Source: Verrucomicrobiota bacterium (GTDB lineage: Bacteria > Verrucomicrobiota > Verrucomicrobiia > Opitutales > Opitutaceae). From it: DNA of 45,320 nucleotides. Each line of letters starts with the position of its first letter. Within the stretch, counting starts at the first letter, position 1. A model generated the notes under the pieces. The model was not told where the DNA came from. It did not search any database and saw nothing but the letters and a program-made list of their open reading frames with translations. This document shows, in pieces, positions 16,195 to 24,350 of the stretch. Location of the stretch: assembly GCA_016871775.1 (NCBI GenBank), contig VHCI01000015.1, positions 1 to 45,320 on the forward strand, written 5' to 3'. The position numbers and the translations under genes were made by a program.

Positions 16195-19143
16195 ATGTCC
16201 CCTCGCCCCTCCAGTCCCGCTCTGCCCGCCGCCGCCCTCGCCGCGCTGCTGGCCGCCGCCCCCGCCGCTTCCGGTGCGCCGGTGGACTACGACCGCGACA
16301 TCCGGCCGATCCTCTCCAGCCACTGCTTCCATTGCCACGGGCCCGATGACGCCTCGCGCAAGGGTGGTCTCCGCCTCGACCTCGCGGAGGGGGCCCGCGG
16401 CCCCACCAAGAGCGGCGCCCTCGCGGTCGTCCCCGGTGATCCCGCCCGCAGCGAGCTGCTGCAGCGCATCGTGTCCCCGCACGCCGACGAGGTGATGCCG
16501 CCGCCGGAGGCCAAGAAGCCGCTCGCTCCCGCCCAAGCGGACCTGCTCCGCCGCTGGATCGCCGAGGGCGCGCCGCAACCCACGCACTGGTCCTTCCAGG
16601 CGCCCGTCCGCCCCGCCCTGCCGGAGGTCGCGGGCGCCACCCACCCCGTGGACCGCCTGGTCCGCGCCCGCCTCGCGCGCGAAGGCCTCGCGCCGGCGCC
16701 CGCGGCCGACGCGCGCACGCTCGTCCGCCGCCTCCACCTCGATCTGCTCGGTCTGCCGCCCGCGCCCGCGGACGTGGAGGCGTTCGCCGCGGACCGCGCC
16801 CCCGGCGCCCTCGAGCGGCTCGTCGACCGGCTCCTCGCCTCGCCGCACTTTGGGGAACGCTGGGGCCGCCACTGGCTGGACCAAGCGCGCTTCGCCGACA
16901 GCGCGGGTTACCTCAACGACACCCTGCGGCCGAACGCCTACCTGTTCCGTGACTGGGTGATCGACGCGGTCAACCGCGACCTGCCATTCGACCGGTTCAC
17001 GGTGGAGCAACTGGCCGGCGACCTCCTGCCGGAGCCGACCCTCGAGCAGCGGATCGCGACCGGCTTCCACCGCAATTCGCTCAAAAACGACGAGGCCGGG
17101 GCGGACCTCGAGCTCGACCGGGTGAAGAACGCCGTCGACCGCGCGGCGACCACCGGCGCGGTGTGGCTCGGGCTCACCGTCGGCTGCGCCGAGTGCCACA
17201 CGCACAAGTACGATCCGGTCTCGATTCGCGAGTTCTACCAGCTTTACGCGTTCTTCAACCGCACCGCCGAACGCGACCTCCCCGCGCCGCGCCCGGATGA
17301 GCTCGCGGCCTACGAACGGAAGCTGACCGAGTGGGAGGCCGGGCGGGCGCGCCTCGAGGCGCCCGTCGCGGCGCACGTGGCCACGCTCGCTGCCACCCGG
17401 GTGCCAGCCTGGGAGCGCGCCCTCACCCTGCCCGCCGCCCGCTGGACCGTGCTCCGCCCGGAGGAGATCCACTTCATCACCGAGGACGAGGAACGCCTCC
17501 TCGCGTCCAACCCCGACCACTCGGTCACCACCGGGGAGCGCGACCCCGTCCGCACACGCTACGTGGTGCGCGCGCCGTTCGCGCGGCGGGGCGTCACCGG
17601 CTTCCGCCTCGAGGCGCTCGCGGGCCTCGGCGAGAAGCCGGGCCGCAGTCGCGGTGGCGACTTCCACCTCGCGGAAGTCTCGGTCACCGCCCGCGTGCCC
17701 GGGGGCGCCCAGGAACGGCTGGCGTTCGCCGCCGCCCGCGCGGACTTCGCCGCCACGGCCACCCCGGCGGCCCACGCCCTCGACGGTGACAACACCACGG
17801 GCTGGGGCGTGGCCGGCCAGACCGACCGCGCGCACGCCATTATCTTCGAGTTGAAGGAGCCGCGGGACTTCGCGCCCGGCACGGAGCTCTTCATCGAGCT
17901 CGAGCACCGCATCACGGGCGTCCTGACGCGGTTCCGCCTCGCCGCCACCACCGCCCCCGGACCCCTCGAGCCCAGCCCGCTCCCCGACGAGATCCTGGCC
18001 GTGCTCGACACCCCGGAGGACCGGCGCACGCTGGACGACCGGCTTGCTCTGGCGCGCCACCTGGCCCGCTTCGACGACGAGCGCGGCCGGGAACTGCACC
18101 GGCCCCTCGCGGCGCACTTCGCCAAGCGGCCCGAGTTCCCGCGGACCGCAGCGGCGGTGCTGGTGGCGCACGAGCGGAAGACGCGCGTGCACCTGCGCGG
18201 CGATTACCAGCGACCGGGCGAGGAGGTCCTGCCGGGCACGCCGGTCGTCCTCCCGCCGTTACGGAGCCGCGGCGCCGTCGCGGACCGACTCGACCTCGCG
18301 CGTTGGGTCACCGACCCCGCCCACCCGCTGACCGCGCGCGTGGCGGTCAACCAGGTCTGGCTCCAACTCTTCGGCCGCGGGCTCGTCGCGACGCCAGACA
18401 ACTTTGGCGCACTCGGCGAGCGGCCGTCGCATCCGGAGCTGCTGGACTGGCTGGCGACCGAGTTCGTGCGCTTGGGCTGGAGTCGGAAGGCGCTGATCCG
18501 CCTGCTCGTGACCTCGGAGACCTACCGGCAGGCTTCGCGGCGCCGCGCGGACTTGGAGGAGCGGGACCCGTTGAACGTGCTGCTGGCGCGCCAGAGCCGG
18601 CACCGGCTCGAGGCGGAAATCGTGCGCGATGTGGCGCTGGCGAGCAGCGGCCTGCTGAACCCGCGGATCGGCGGTCCGAGCATCCACCCGCCGCTGCCGG
18701 AGTTCGTGCTGGCGTTCGGCCGCAACCGCGCGTGGCCCGAGACGAAGGGGCTGGAGGCGAATCGGCGCGGGATGTACATCCACCTCCGGCGCAACGTCCC
18801 CTACCCGATGCTCACGGCCTTCAACGCGCCCGACGCGAGCGTGGCCTGCCTGCAGCGGGAGCGCTCCAATTCGCCCCTGCAGGCGCTCACCCTCCTGAAC
18901 GACCCCGTGTTCGTGGCCGCGGCGGAGGCCCTTGCGGGCCGATTGGCGGGGGCATCCGGTGACCTCGACGCACGGCTGCGCCACGGGTTCGCGCTCTGCC
19001 TCGGCCGCCCACCCGCCGCGGTGGAGCTCGCCGCGCTGCGGCGCCACCACGACGACCAGCTCGCCCTCGGCGACGCGCGCTCCGCCCTCCTCGCCACCGC
19101 CCGCCTGCTCCTCAACCTCGACGAGTTCATCACCCGCGAATGA
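16195..19143 (+). CDS. PSD1/PSCyt1/DUF1549-DUF1553 secreted cytochrome-like protein
   Basis: A 982-residue exported protein. In order: signal peptide (1-27), planctomycete cytochrome C domain PSCyt1 with CFHCH (Cys44, Cys47, His48), DUF1549/PSCyt2 (about 150-355) containing a second CAECH (Cys331-His335), a discoidin-like insert (about 450-595) with ALDGDNTTGWG, and DUF1553/PSD1 (about 690-975) with NQVWLQLFGRGLV and NSPLQALTLLND. The family is abundant in Planctomycetota and Verrucomicrobiota and almost always next to DUF1501, as here. Its activity is not established; heme binding and a link to sulfated or complex polysaccharides are the usual proposals. Its stop overlaps the DUF1501 start by four bases (ATGA), a sign of coupled translation. 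Confidence 0.93.
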   Translation: MSPRPSSPALPAAALAALLAAAPAASGAPVDYDRDIRPILSSHCFHCHGPDDASRKGGLRLDLAEGARGPTKSGALAVVPGDPARSELLQRIVSPHADEVMPPPEAKKPLAPAQADLLRRWIAEGAPQPTHWSFQAPVRPALPEVAGATHPVDRLVRARLAREGLAPAPAADARTLVRRLHLDLLGLPPAPADVEAFAADRAPGALERLVDRLLASPHFGERWGRHWLDQARFADSAGYLNDTLRPNAYLFRDWVIDAVNRDLPFDRFTVEQLAGDLLPEPTLEQRIATGFHRNSLKNDEAGADLELDRVKNAVDRAATTGAVWLGLTVGCAECHTHKYDPVSIREFYQLYAFFNRTAERDLPAPRPDELAAYERKLTEWEAGRARLEAPVAAHVATLAATRVPAWERALTLPAARWTVLRPEEIHFITEDEERLLASNPDHSVTTGERDPVRTRYVVRAPFARRGVTGFRLEALAGLGEKPGRSRGGDFHLAEVSVTARVPGGAQERLAFAAARADFAATATPAAHALDGDNTTGWGVAGQTDRAHAIIFELKEPRDFAPGTELFIELEHRITGVLTRFRLAATTAPGPLEPSPLPDEILAVLDTPEDRRTLDDRLALARHLARFDDERGRELHRPLAAHFAKRPEFPRTAAAVLVAHERKTRVHLRGDYQRPGEEVLPGTPVVLPPLRSRGAVADRLDLARWVTDPAHPLTARVAVNQVWLQLFGRGLVATPDNFGALGERPSHPELLDWLATEFVRLGWSRKALIRLLVTSETYRQASRRRADLEERDPLNVLLARQSRHRLEAEIVRDVALASSGLLNPRIGGPSIHPPLPEFVLAFGRNRAWPETKGLEANRRGMYIHLRRNVPYPMLTAFNAPDASVACLQRERSNSPLQALTLLNDPVFVAAAEALAGRLAGASGDLDARLRHGFALCLGRPPAAVELAALRRHHDDQLALGDARSALLATARLLLNLDEFITRE

Positions 19144-20603
19144 TCCCGCCCGCGCTCGACCGGAGACAGTTCCTCACCCGGGCCGGCGGCGGCCTCGGCG
19201 CCCTCGCCCTCTCCCACCTCCTCGGTGCCGACGGCCTGCTCGCGAACACCGCAACGGGCCCCGGCCGCGTGCCCACCCACCACGCACCGCGGGCGAAGAA
19301 CTGCATCTACATCTACCTCGAGGGCGGGCCCAGCCAGATGGACCTGTACGACCCGAAGCCGAAGCTTAACGCGCTGGACGGCCAGCCGCTGCCGGAGTCG
19401 ATGCTGGCCAATATGCGCTTCGCCTTCCTCGCAAAGGAGTCTGCGCGCCTGATGGGCTCGCCGCGGAAGTTCCGGCCGCACGGCCAGTGCGGGATGGAAC
19501 TCTCGGACCTGCTGCCCCACATCGGCTCGATCGCGGACGACATCTGCCTGATCCGGTCGATGCACACCGACCAGTTCAACCACGTTCCCGGCCAGCTGCT
19601 GATGAACACGGGCTCGGCCATCTCCGGGCGGCCCAGCCTCGGCTCGTGGCTCTCGTACGGCCTCGGCAGCGTCAACCGCAACCTGCCCGAGTTCGTCGTG
19701 CTCGTGTGCGTCGGCCGCGGCGTGCCCGGCGGCTCCGCCAGCTGGTCCAGCGGCTTCCTCCCTTCGCACCACTCGGGGGTGATGTTCCGCAACGAGGGCA
19801 CCCCCGTGCTCAACCTCGACCTCCCCGCCGGCGTGACCCCCGGGATGCAGCGCCGCACAATCAGCGGCGTCAACGAGCTCAACGCCCTCCGCCAGGCCGA
19901 GGCGGCCGACCCGGAGATCGAGAGCCGCATCGCCGCCTACGAGCTCGCCTTCCGGATGCAGACCGCCTCGCCCGAGCTGATGGACCTGTCCGGCGAGAGC
20001 CAGGAGACACTCGACCTCTACGGGGTGAACCGATCCGAGCCCAAAGCCCCCGGCGGCAACCCGCTCGGCGGGACCGGGCTCTTCGGCACCTTCGCCCGCA
20101 ACTGCCTGATGGCCCGCCGCCTCGTGGAGCGGGGCGTCCGCGTAGTGCAGGTGATCCATGCCTCGTGGGACCACCACAGCAACCTCGACCGCGACCTCCC
20201 GCACAACTGCCTGATGGCCGACCAGCCGATCGCCGCGCTGGTCACAGACCTCAAGCGCCGCGGGCTCCTCAAGGACACGCTGGTGGTGTGCGGCTCCGAG
20301 TTCGGCCGCACCGCCCTCGGCGAGAACCGCCCCGGCTCCCGCTCCATTACCGGCCGCGACCACCACCCCAACGCCTTCAGCCTCTGGCTCGCCGGCGGCG
20401 GGGTGAGAGGCGGGCAGGTGATTGGTGAAACGGACGACATCGCGTGGAACGTCGCCCGCGACCCGGTGCACGTCCACGACCTTCACGCCACCCTGCTTCA
20501 CCTCTTCGGCTACGACCACGCACGCCTCACCTACCGGTTCCAAGGGCGCGACTACCGGCTGACGGACGTCCACGGCCACCTCGTCCCGCGGATCCTCAGC
20601 TGA
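19140..20603 (+). CDS. DUF1501 protein, Tat-exported
   Basis: A 487-residue protein. It starts with a twin-arginine signal (DRRQFLTRAGGGLGALAL), consistent with export after folding and cofactor loading. DUF1501 covers nearly all the rest: IYIYLEGGPSQMDLYDPKP, GMELSDLLPHIGSIADDICL, CGSEFGRTALGEN and the closing RFQGRDYRLTDVHG. The fold is related to alkaline phosphatase/sulfatase enzymes (inference from family annotation). It is the constant partner of the PSD1 protein upstream, and the two are probably a secreted pair acting on the same substrate. The start is fixed by the ATGA overlap. It is convergent with the CE15 esterase, leaving 22 bases between the stops. Confidence 0.93.
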   Translation: MIPPALDRRQFLTRAGGGLGALALSHLLGADGLLANTATGPGRVPTHHAPRAKNCIYIYLEGGPSQMDLYDPKPKLNALDGQPLPESMLANMRFAFLAKESARLMGSPRKFRPHGQCGMELSDLLPHIGSIADDICLIRSMHTDQFNHVPGQLLMNTGSAISGRPSLGSWLSYGLGSVNRNLPEFVVLVCVGRGVPGGSASWSSGFLPSHHSGVMFRNEGTPVLNLDLPAGVTPGMQRRTISGVNELNALRQAEAADPEIESRIAAYELAFRMQTASPELMDLSGESQETLDLYGVNRSEPKAPGGNPLGGTGLFGTFARNCLMARRLVERGVRVVQVIHASWDHHSNLDRDLPHNCLMADQPIAALVTDLKRRGLLKDTLVVCGSEFGRTALGENRPGSRSITGRDHHPNAFSLWLAGGGVRGGQVIGETDDIAWNVARDPVHVHDLHATLLHLFGYDHARLTYRFQGRDYRLTDVHGHLVPRILS

Positions 20604-20625
20604 GCGGGCCCGCGGCGGCGCGCGG

Positions 20626-21912
20626 TCAGCGGCGCAGGACGCGGTCGGCGTGCTCGAGGTACCGCGCCCAGTCGCGCGGCGTGATGTCGTGCTTGCCCGT
20701 GCGCAGGTGGTACGTCAGCCCATCGCCGAGCACCGCCTCGTCGGGTCCGGGCATCGCCGCGCCCCGCAGACCGGCGCGGCCGAACAGGGCATACCCGGGG
20801 GTCGCGTGTACGACGGAGAGATACTCGCCCTTGGGGTCCGCCCACGCGTCCTCGGTGGCGCTGGCGACGTGCACCGGCCGCGGGGCCACCAACGCCACCA
20901 GCTGGTGCTGGTCCACCGGGAGCGCCGCCTCGCGGCCGTTGTACGCCCGGAAGTTGCGCGCGAACCAGAAGGGGAAGGACGTGTTGATCCGCGCCACGTT
21001 CTCGCCGAAGTCGCGCTTGCTCAGCGCCGCCCCGCCCGCGCCCGAGTTGTTGGCGATCACGAGCGCAAACCGCTCATCCTGCGCGCCCGCCCACAGCGCC
21101 GCCTTGCCCAGCCGCGAGTGGCCGTGCACCGCCACGCGGCGCGCGTCGACGTCCGCGTCGGCCTCGAGGTAGTCGAGCGCGCGGCTCAGGCCCCACGCCC
21201 ACATCCCGATCGCCCCCCACTCGTCGGGCCGGCGCGCCTCCATCGCGGAGGTGCCGAACACCGCCCCCGCCCCGCCGGTCAGGCCCTCCGGCCGGTCCTC
21301 GCACACGTCCCCGTAGTAGGCCGTAACGGTTCCGTAGCCGCGGGCGACGACGGTCTCGACGTCCCAGCGCGCCGCGTGGACGCCGCGGGTGCGCTCGGTC
21401 GCCCGGCCGGCCACGATGCCGAAGTCCGCGTTCGCGCGCATCCACGCGGTGGAAAGGGAGATGCCCGGGTCCGGGTGCACGCAGGCGTTGCCGTAGTAAT
21501 TGTAGCCGAGGAAGGCCGGCACTGGACCGCGCGCGCCAGCGGGGAGGTACATCAGCAGGTGCATCCGCGGGCCGTCGCGCCGGTCTGTGAACCAGAGTGT
21601 GATCTCCTTGCGCACCGCCTTGCCGCTGAGCGCCGCGCGGCCGACGCAGGTTACCTCCCAGTGCATCCCAGCCGGCCGGCCCCCGGGGGTACGACCGTAG
21701 ACCTCGCGAGCGAAGAGCTCGAGCAGCTCTGGCCGCCGGCGCGCGCGCCAGTCGGCGCCGTCGCGGACGGCCGTGCCGTCGGCGGCCAAGAGCGGGTCGG
21801 GCAGAGTGTAGGGCGGGACCTTGGCCTCGTCGTAATTGATGGGGATGGCGGGCGCGGCGGCGTGGAGGCCGGGGGCGAACAGGAGGCAGGCGAGCCGGGA
21901 GAGGCGGGGCAT
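20626..21912 (-). CDS. CE15 glucuronoyl esterase-like alpha/beta hydrolase, secreted
   Basis: A 428-residue exported esterase. After a signal peptide (LACLLFAPGLHAAAP) come the family blocks YNYYGNACV, MEARRPDEWGAIGMWAWGLSRALDYLE, the nucleophile motif GHSRLGKAALWAG (Ser266) and NNSGAGGAALSKRDFGE. The C-terminal catalytic His is His408 in TGKHDITPRDW. CE15 enzymes cleave ester bonds between lignin and 4-O-methyl-glucuronic acid on xylan; bacterial members may act on other uronate esters. The start MPRLSRLACLLF is chosen because the signal peptide begins there, discarding a 45-codon upstream extension. It is on the minus strand, alone between DUF1501 and a HEAT-like gene; it suggests plant-cell-wall or algal uronic acid targets. 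Confidence 0.85.
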   Translation of the reverse strand: MPRLSRLACLLFAPGLHAAAPAIPINYDEAKVPPYTLPDPLLAADGTAVRDGADWRARRRPELLELFAREVYGRTPGGRPAGMHWEVTCVGRAALSGKAVRKEITLWFTDRRDGPRMHLLMYLPAGARGPVPAFLGYNYYGNACVHPDPGISLSTAWMRANADFGIVAGRATERTRGVHAARWDVETVVARGYGTVTAYYGDVCEDRPEGLTGGAGAVFGTSAMEARRPDEWGAIGMWAWGLSRALDYLEADADVDARRVAVHGHSRLGKAALWAGAQDERFALVIANNSGAGGAALSKRDFGENVARINTSFPFWFARNFRAYNGREAALPVDQHQLVALVAPRPVHVASATEDAWADPKGEYLSVVHATPGYALFGRAGLRGAAMPGPDEAVLGDGLTYHLRTGKHDITPRDWARYLEHADRVLRR

Positions 21913-22021
21913 CCCCGAGCGTTGCCCGCCCGCGGGCGCGGGGGCAAGCGGGACGCCACGCTGGGAATGCCCTTGCGGGCGCCGTGGTTCGGGTCTTCCG
22001 TCCGGATCAAACGCCCACCCT

Positions 22022-22585
22022 ATGAGCGAACGGAAGCAAACCGCCACCGACGCGGGTCAGGCCGCCTTGAGCGCCGACCGCAAATCCAATTTCGGCAGCA
22101 CGCCCGACCCCTGGGAGGCCTGCACCCGACTCGAGCACGGCGGCGACCGCAGCTTCGCCTGGAGCGTGCGCGAGCAGGTGATCGACGCCCTCCCCGAGGA
22201 CCGCGAACGCATCGAGGGCCGCCTGCTCGACGCCCTCCGCCGTGCCGGCCTCTCCGAGGCCGGCCGCGCCTTCGTCTGCCAGATGCTCGCCCTCGTCGCC
22301 GGCCCGCGCAGCGTCCCCGTACTCGCCGCCCTCCTCAAGGACCCCAAGTCCGCCGACGACGCGCGCTACGCGCTCCAGCCGGTCCCCGGCCCCGAGGCGG
22401 ACGCCGCCCTGCGCGACGCGCTCGGCTCCCTCTCCGGCCCGGCCAAGGCCGGCCTGATCGGGACGATCGCGCTGCGTGGGGACACCACCGTGCGCGCCGT
22501 CCTCGCCGGCATCCGCGCCAACCCCTCCGAGGCCCCCGTGGTCCGCGACGCCGCGGCCCGCGCCCTCGACCACCTCAAAGCCTGA
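22022..22585 (+). CDS. HEAT-like repeat protein, cytoplasmic
   Basis: A 187-residue protein with no signal peptide. After an N-terminal stretch of about 35 disordered residues it shows paired helices: FVCQMLALVAGPRSVPVLAALLKD, then SADDARYALQPVPGPEADAALRDAL, then AKAGLIGTIALRGDTTVRAVLAG and a closing ARALDHLKA. This is the HEAT/PBS-lyase-like solenoid pattern, about four units. No enzyme motif is seen, so a protein-protein scaffold role is likely. It ends five bases before the Gfo/Idh/MocA gene, so the two are co-transcribed, and the partner could be that gene's product before export. The start MSERKQTATDAG is chosen; upstream in-frame codons lie in the promoter gap shared with the CE15 gene. 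Confidence 0.7.
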   Translation: MSERKQTATDAGQAALSADRKSNFGSTPDPWEACTRLEHGGDRSFAWSVREQVIDALPEDRERIEGRLLDALRRAGLSEAGRAFVCQMLALVAGPRSVPVLAALLKDPKSADDARYALQPVPGPEADAALRDALGSLSGPAKAGLIGTIALRGDTTVRAVLAGIRANPSEAPVVRDAAARALDHLKA

Positions 22586-22590
22586 CCCGT

Positions 22591-23892
22591 ATGACGCCCC
22601 CGCTTCCCCTAGCCCGCCGCGCGTTCCTCAAGCAGTCCGGACTCGCCGCCGCGACCGCCGCCGCGACCCTCATCCTCCCCTCCGGCCTCCGCGGGGCCAA
22701 CGCCCCGAGCCGCAAGATCACCGTCGGCATCGTCGGCTCCGGCAACATCGCCCACAGCCACTACGGCAAACTTCTGGGGGAGCAGGAGAGCGTGCGCATT
22801 CTGGCCGTGTGCGACGTGGACCGCGAGCGCCGGGACGAGGGCGCCGCGCGCGTGAACCGCTCGTACGGCACCGCTGACTGCAAGGCGTACGCCGACTTCC
22901 GGGAGCTGAATCGCAGGTCGGACATCGACGCGGTCTTCATCTGCACGCCCGACCACTGGCACGCGCTGGTCGCGATCGACGCGATGCGCAACGGCAAGGA
23001 CGTGTACATCGAGAAGCCGATGACCCTCACCATCGAGGAGGGCCGGGCCGTGGTCGCCGCTGCGCGCAAGCATCACCGCGTCGCCCAGCACGGCACCCAA
23101 CACCGCTCGATGAAGCGGTTCCACGACGTCGCTGAGTACGTGCGCAACCAAGGCCTCGGGAAACTCGAGCGCATCGAGTGCTTCATCCCGCCCAACAACC
23201 GTCACGTCGGCGCCACTTGGAAAGCCGAGCCGGTGCCCGCGGGCCTCGACTGGGAGATGTGGCTCGGGCCCAGCCCGTGGCGCCCGTACTCGTCGCTGGG
23301 CTGCCACTACAACTTCCGCTTCATCTCCGACAGCGCCTACGGCCAGGTCACCAACTGGGGCGCGCACTACCTCGACATTGGCCAGTGGGCGATGGACGCG
23401 GACGCCGGCGGCCCGGTCGCGGTGGAGGGGCACGGGGAGTTCCCGAGCAGCGGCCTGTTCTCGAATGCGACCAAGGTGAACTTCACCGTGCGCTACGCCA
23501 ACGGCGTGCCGATGACCTGCCGCACCCGCCACGAGGGCGGCGGCACCTCGCGGTTCATCGGCGAGCGCGGCTGGCTGGACATCTCGCGCAACCGGATGAC
23601 CGCCTCGAACCCGGACCTGCTCCGCGAGATGCAGGCCTCCGGGAAGAAGATCCAGCTGGAGCTGAGCAACGACCACCACGAGAACTTCCTTGCCTGCGTG
23701 CGCTCGCGGAAGAAGCCGATCGCGGACGTCGAGATCGGCCACCGCACGACCACCGTTTGCAACCTCGGCCAGATCGCGATGGTGCTCGGCCGCTCCCTGA
23801 AGTGGGACCCGGCGAAGGAGGAGTTCGTCGGCGACGCGATGGCCAACCGCCTGCGCGGTCGCGCGATGCGCTCCCCCTGGTCGCTCGTCTGA
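22591..23892 (+). CDS. Gfo/Idh/MocA family oxidoreductase, Tat-exported
   Basis: A 433-residue periplasmic dehydrogenase. The N-terminus carries a full twin-arginine motif (ARRAFLKQSGLAAATAAA). The NAD(P)-binding start is VGIVGSGNIAHSHY, with CDVDRER at the end of beta-2; the substrate-side motif EKPMTLT is intact, unlike the relative at 5887-7272. The C-terminal domain shows GQVTNWGAHYLDIGQWAMD and FIGERGWLDISRNR, the signature of the large planctomycete/verrucomicrobial exported subgroup. The likely role is oxidation of a sugar or glycoside with a tightly bound cofactor; the substrate is unknown. It follows the HEAT-like gene after five bases and ends at a strong hairpin. Confidence 0.92.
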   Translation: MTPPLPLARRAFLKQSGLAAATAAATLILPSGLRGANAPSRKITVGIVGSGNIAHSHYGKLLGEQESVRILAVCDVDRERRDEGAARVNRSYGTADCKAYADFRELNRRSDIDAVFICTPDHWHALVAIDAMRNGKDVYIEKPMTLTIEEGRAVVAAARKHHRVAQHGTQHRSMKRFHDVAEYVRNQGLGKLERIECFIPPNNRHVGATWKAEPVPAGLDWEMWLGPSPWRPYSSLGCHYNFRFISDSAYGQVTNWGAHYLDIGQWAMDADAGGPVAVEGHGEFPSSGLFSNATKVNFTVRYANGVPMTCRTRHEGGGTSRFIGERGWLDISRNRMTASNPDLLREMQASGKKIQLELSNDHHENFLACVRSRKKPIADVEIGHRTTTVCNLGQIAMVLGRSLKWDPAKEEFVGDAMANRLRGRAMRSPWSLV

Positions 23893-23896
23893 ACCC

Positions 23897-23940
23897 GGCT
23901 GGGCCCGCGGCCCCGCTCAGGCGGGGACCGGGGCCCAGCC
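23897..23940. terminator. Strong two-part hairpin between convergent genes
   Basis: The outer stem GGCTGGGCCC/GGGCCCAGCC (10 bp, perfect) and inner stem CCCCGC/GCGGGG (6 bp, perfect) are separated by four-base internal loops and capped by TCAG. It starts four bases after the Gfo/Idh/MocA stop, and the stop codon of the minus-strand gene lies in the cap. It would work in both directions; no T-tract on either side. Confidence 0.6.
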
Positions 23941-24243
23941 GCCGACGGCGACGACTTTTTCTACCTCGGCCTTCTCGTCCGGCAGCTCGTTGAGCGGCGC
24001 GAAGCGCTCCGAGCTGAAGCCGAGCTCCTGCTCGCCCTGGTGGAAAGGATCCTTGGGATTCACCAGCTCCTCGAGGAGCAGGCCGACCGTCGCGCTGTCG
24101 CCGCCCTTGACGATCTTCTCCCGCCCGAGAAACACCTCGCGCACGGTGTAGATCGTGTCTTTCACGGGGAGCTGCTTGTAGAGGGAGCGCACTGTGGGGG
24201 AGAACACGTCGTTTACGCAGATGACCCTCTGACCTTTGACCAT
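23917..24243 (-). CDS. Small conserved-looking protein of unknown function
   Basis: A 108-residue cytoplasmic protein that I cannot assign. It begins MVKGQRVICVNDVF, has an alternating strand-rich pattern (TIYTVREVFLG, VGLLLEELVNP) and a charged tail with FSSERFAPLNELPDE. The layout suggests a small beta-barrel or SH3-like fold with a helix; the sequence GLLLEELVNPKDPF and LGFSSERFAPL look like conserved blocks, though this is an impression. No Cys/His metal site (one Cys, Cys9). It stands alone on the minus strand, divergent from the M1 peptidase by 107 bases. The last six codons and the stop are inside a strong hairpin. No Shine-Dalgarno. Confidence 0.65.
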   Translation of the reverse strand: MVKGQRVICVNDVFSPTVRSLYKQLPVKDTIYTVREVFLGREKIVKGGDSATVGLLLEELVNPKDPFHQGEQELGFSSERFAPLNELPDEKAEVEKVVAVGGWAPVPA

Positions 24244-24350
24244 TTGCGCACGCTATGCCCGCCGCCCGCGCCGGCAACGGCAGAATCACGCCCGCCCTGC
24301 ACCCGAACTCCGCGCTGGCGACGGCGGGCCCGGCCCGGTACACCCCCCCT

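Noticed and set aside
20604-20613. GCGGGCCCGC palindrome between DUF1501 and the CE15 esterase
   Set aside because: At 10 bases of pure G/C it is expected by chance in this composition; the longer pairing around it has several mismatches.
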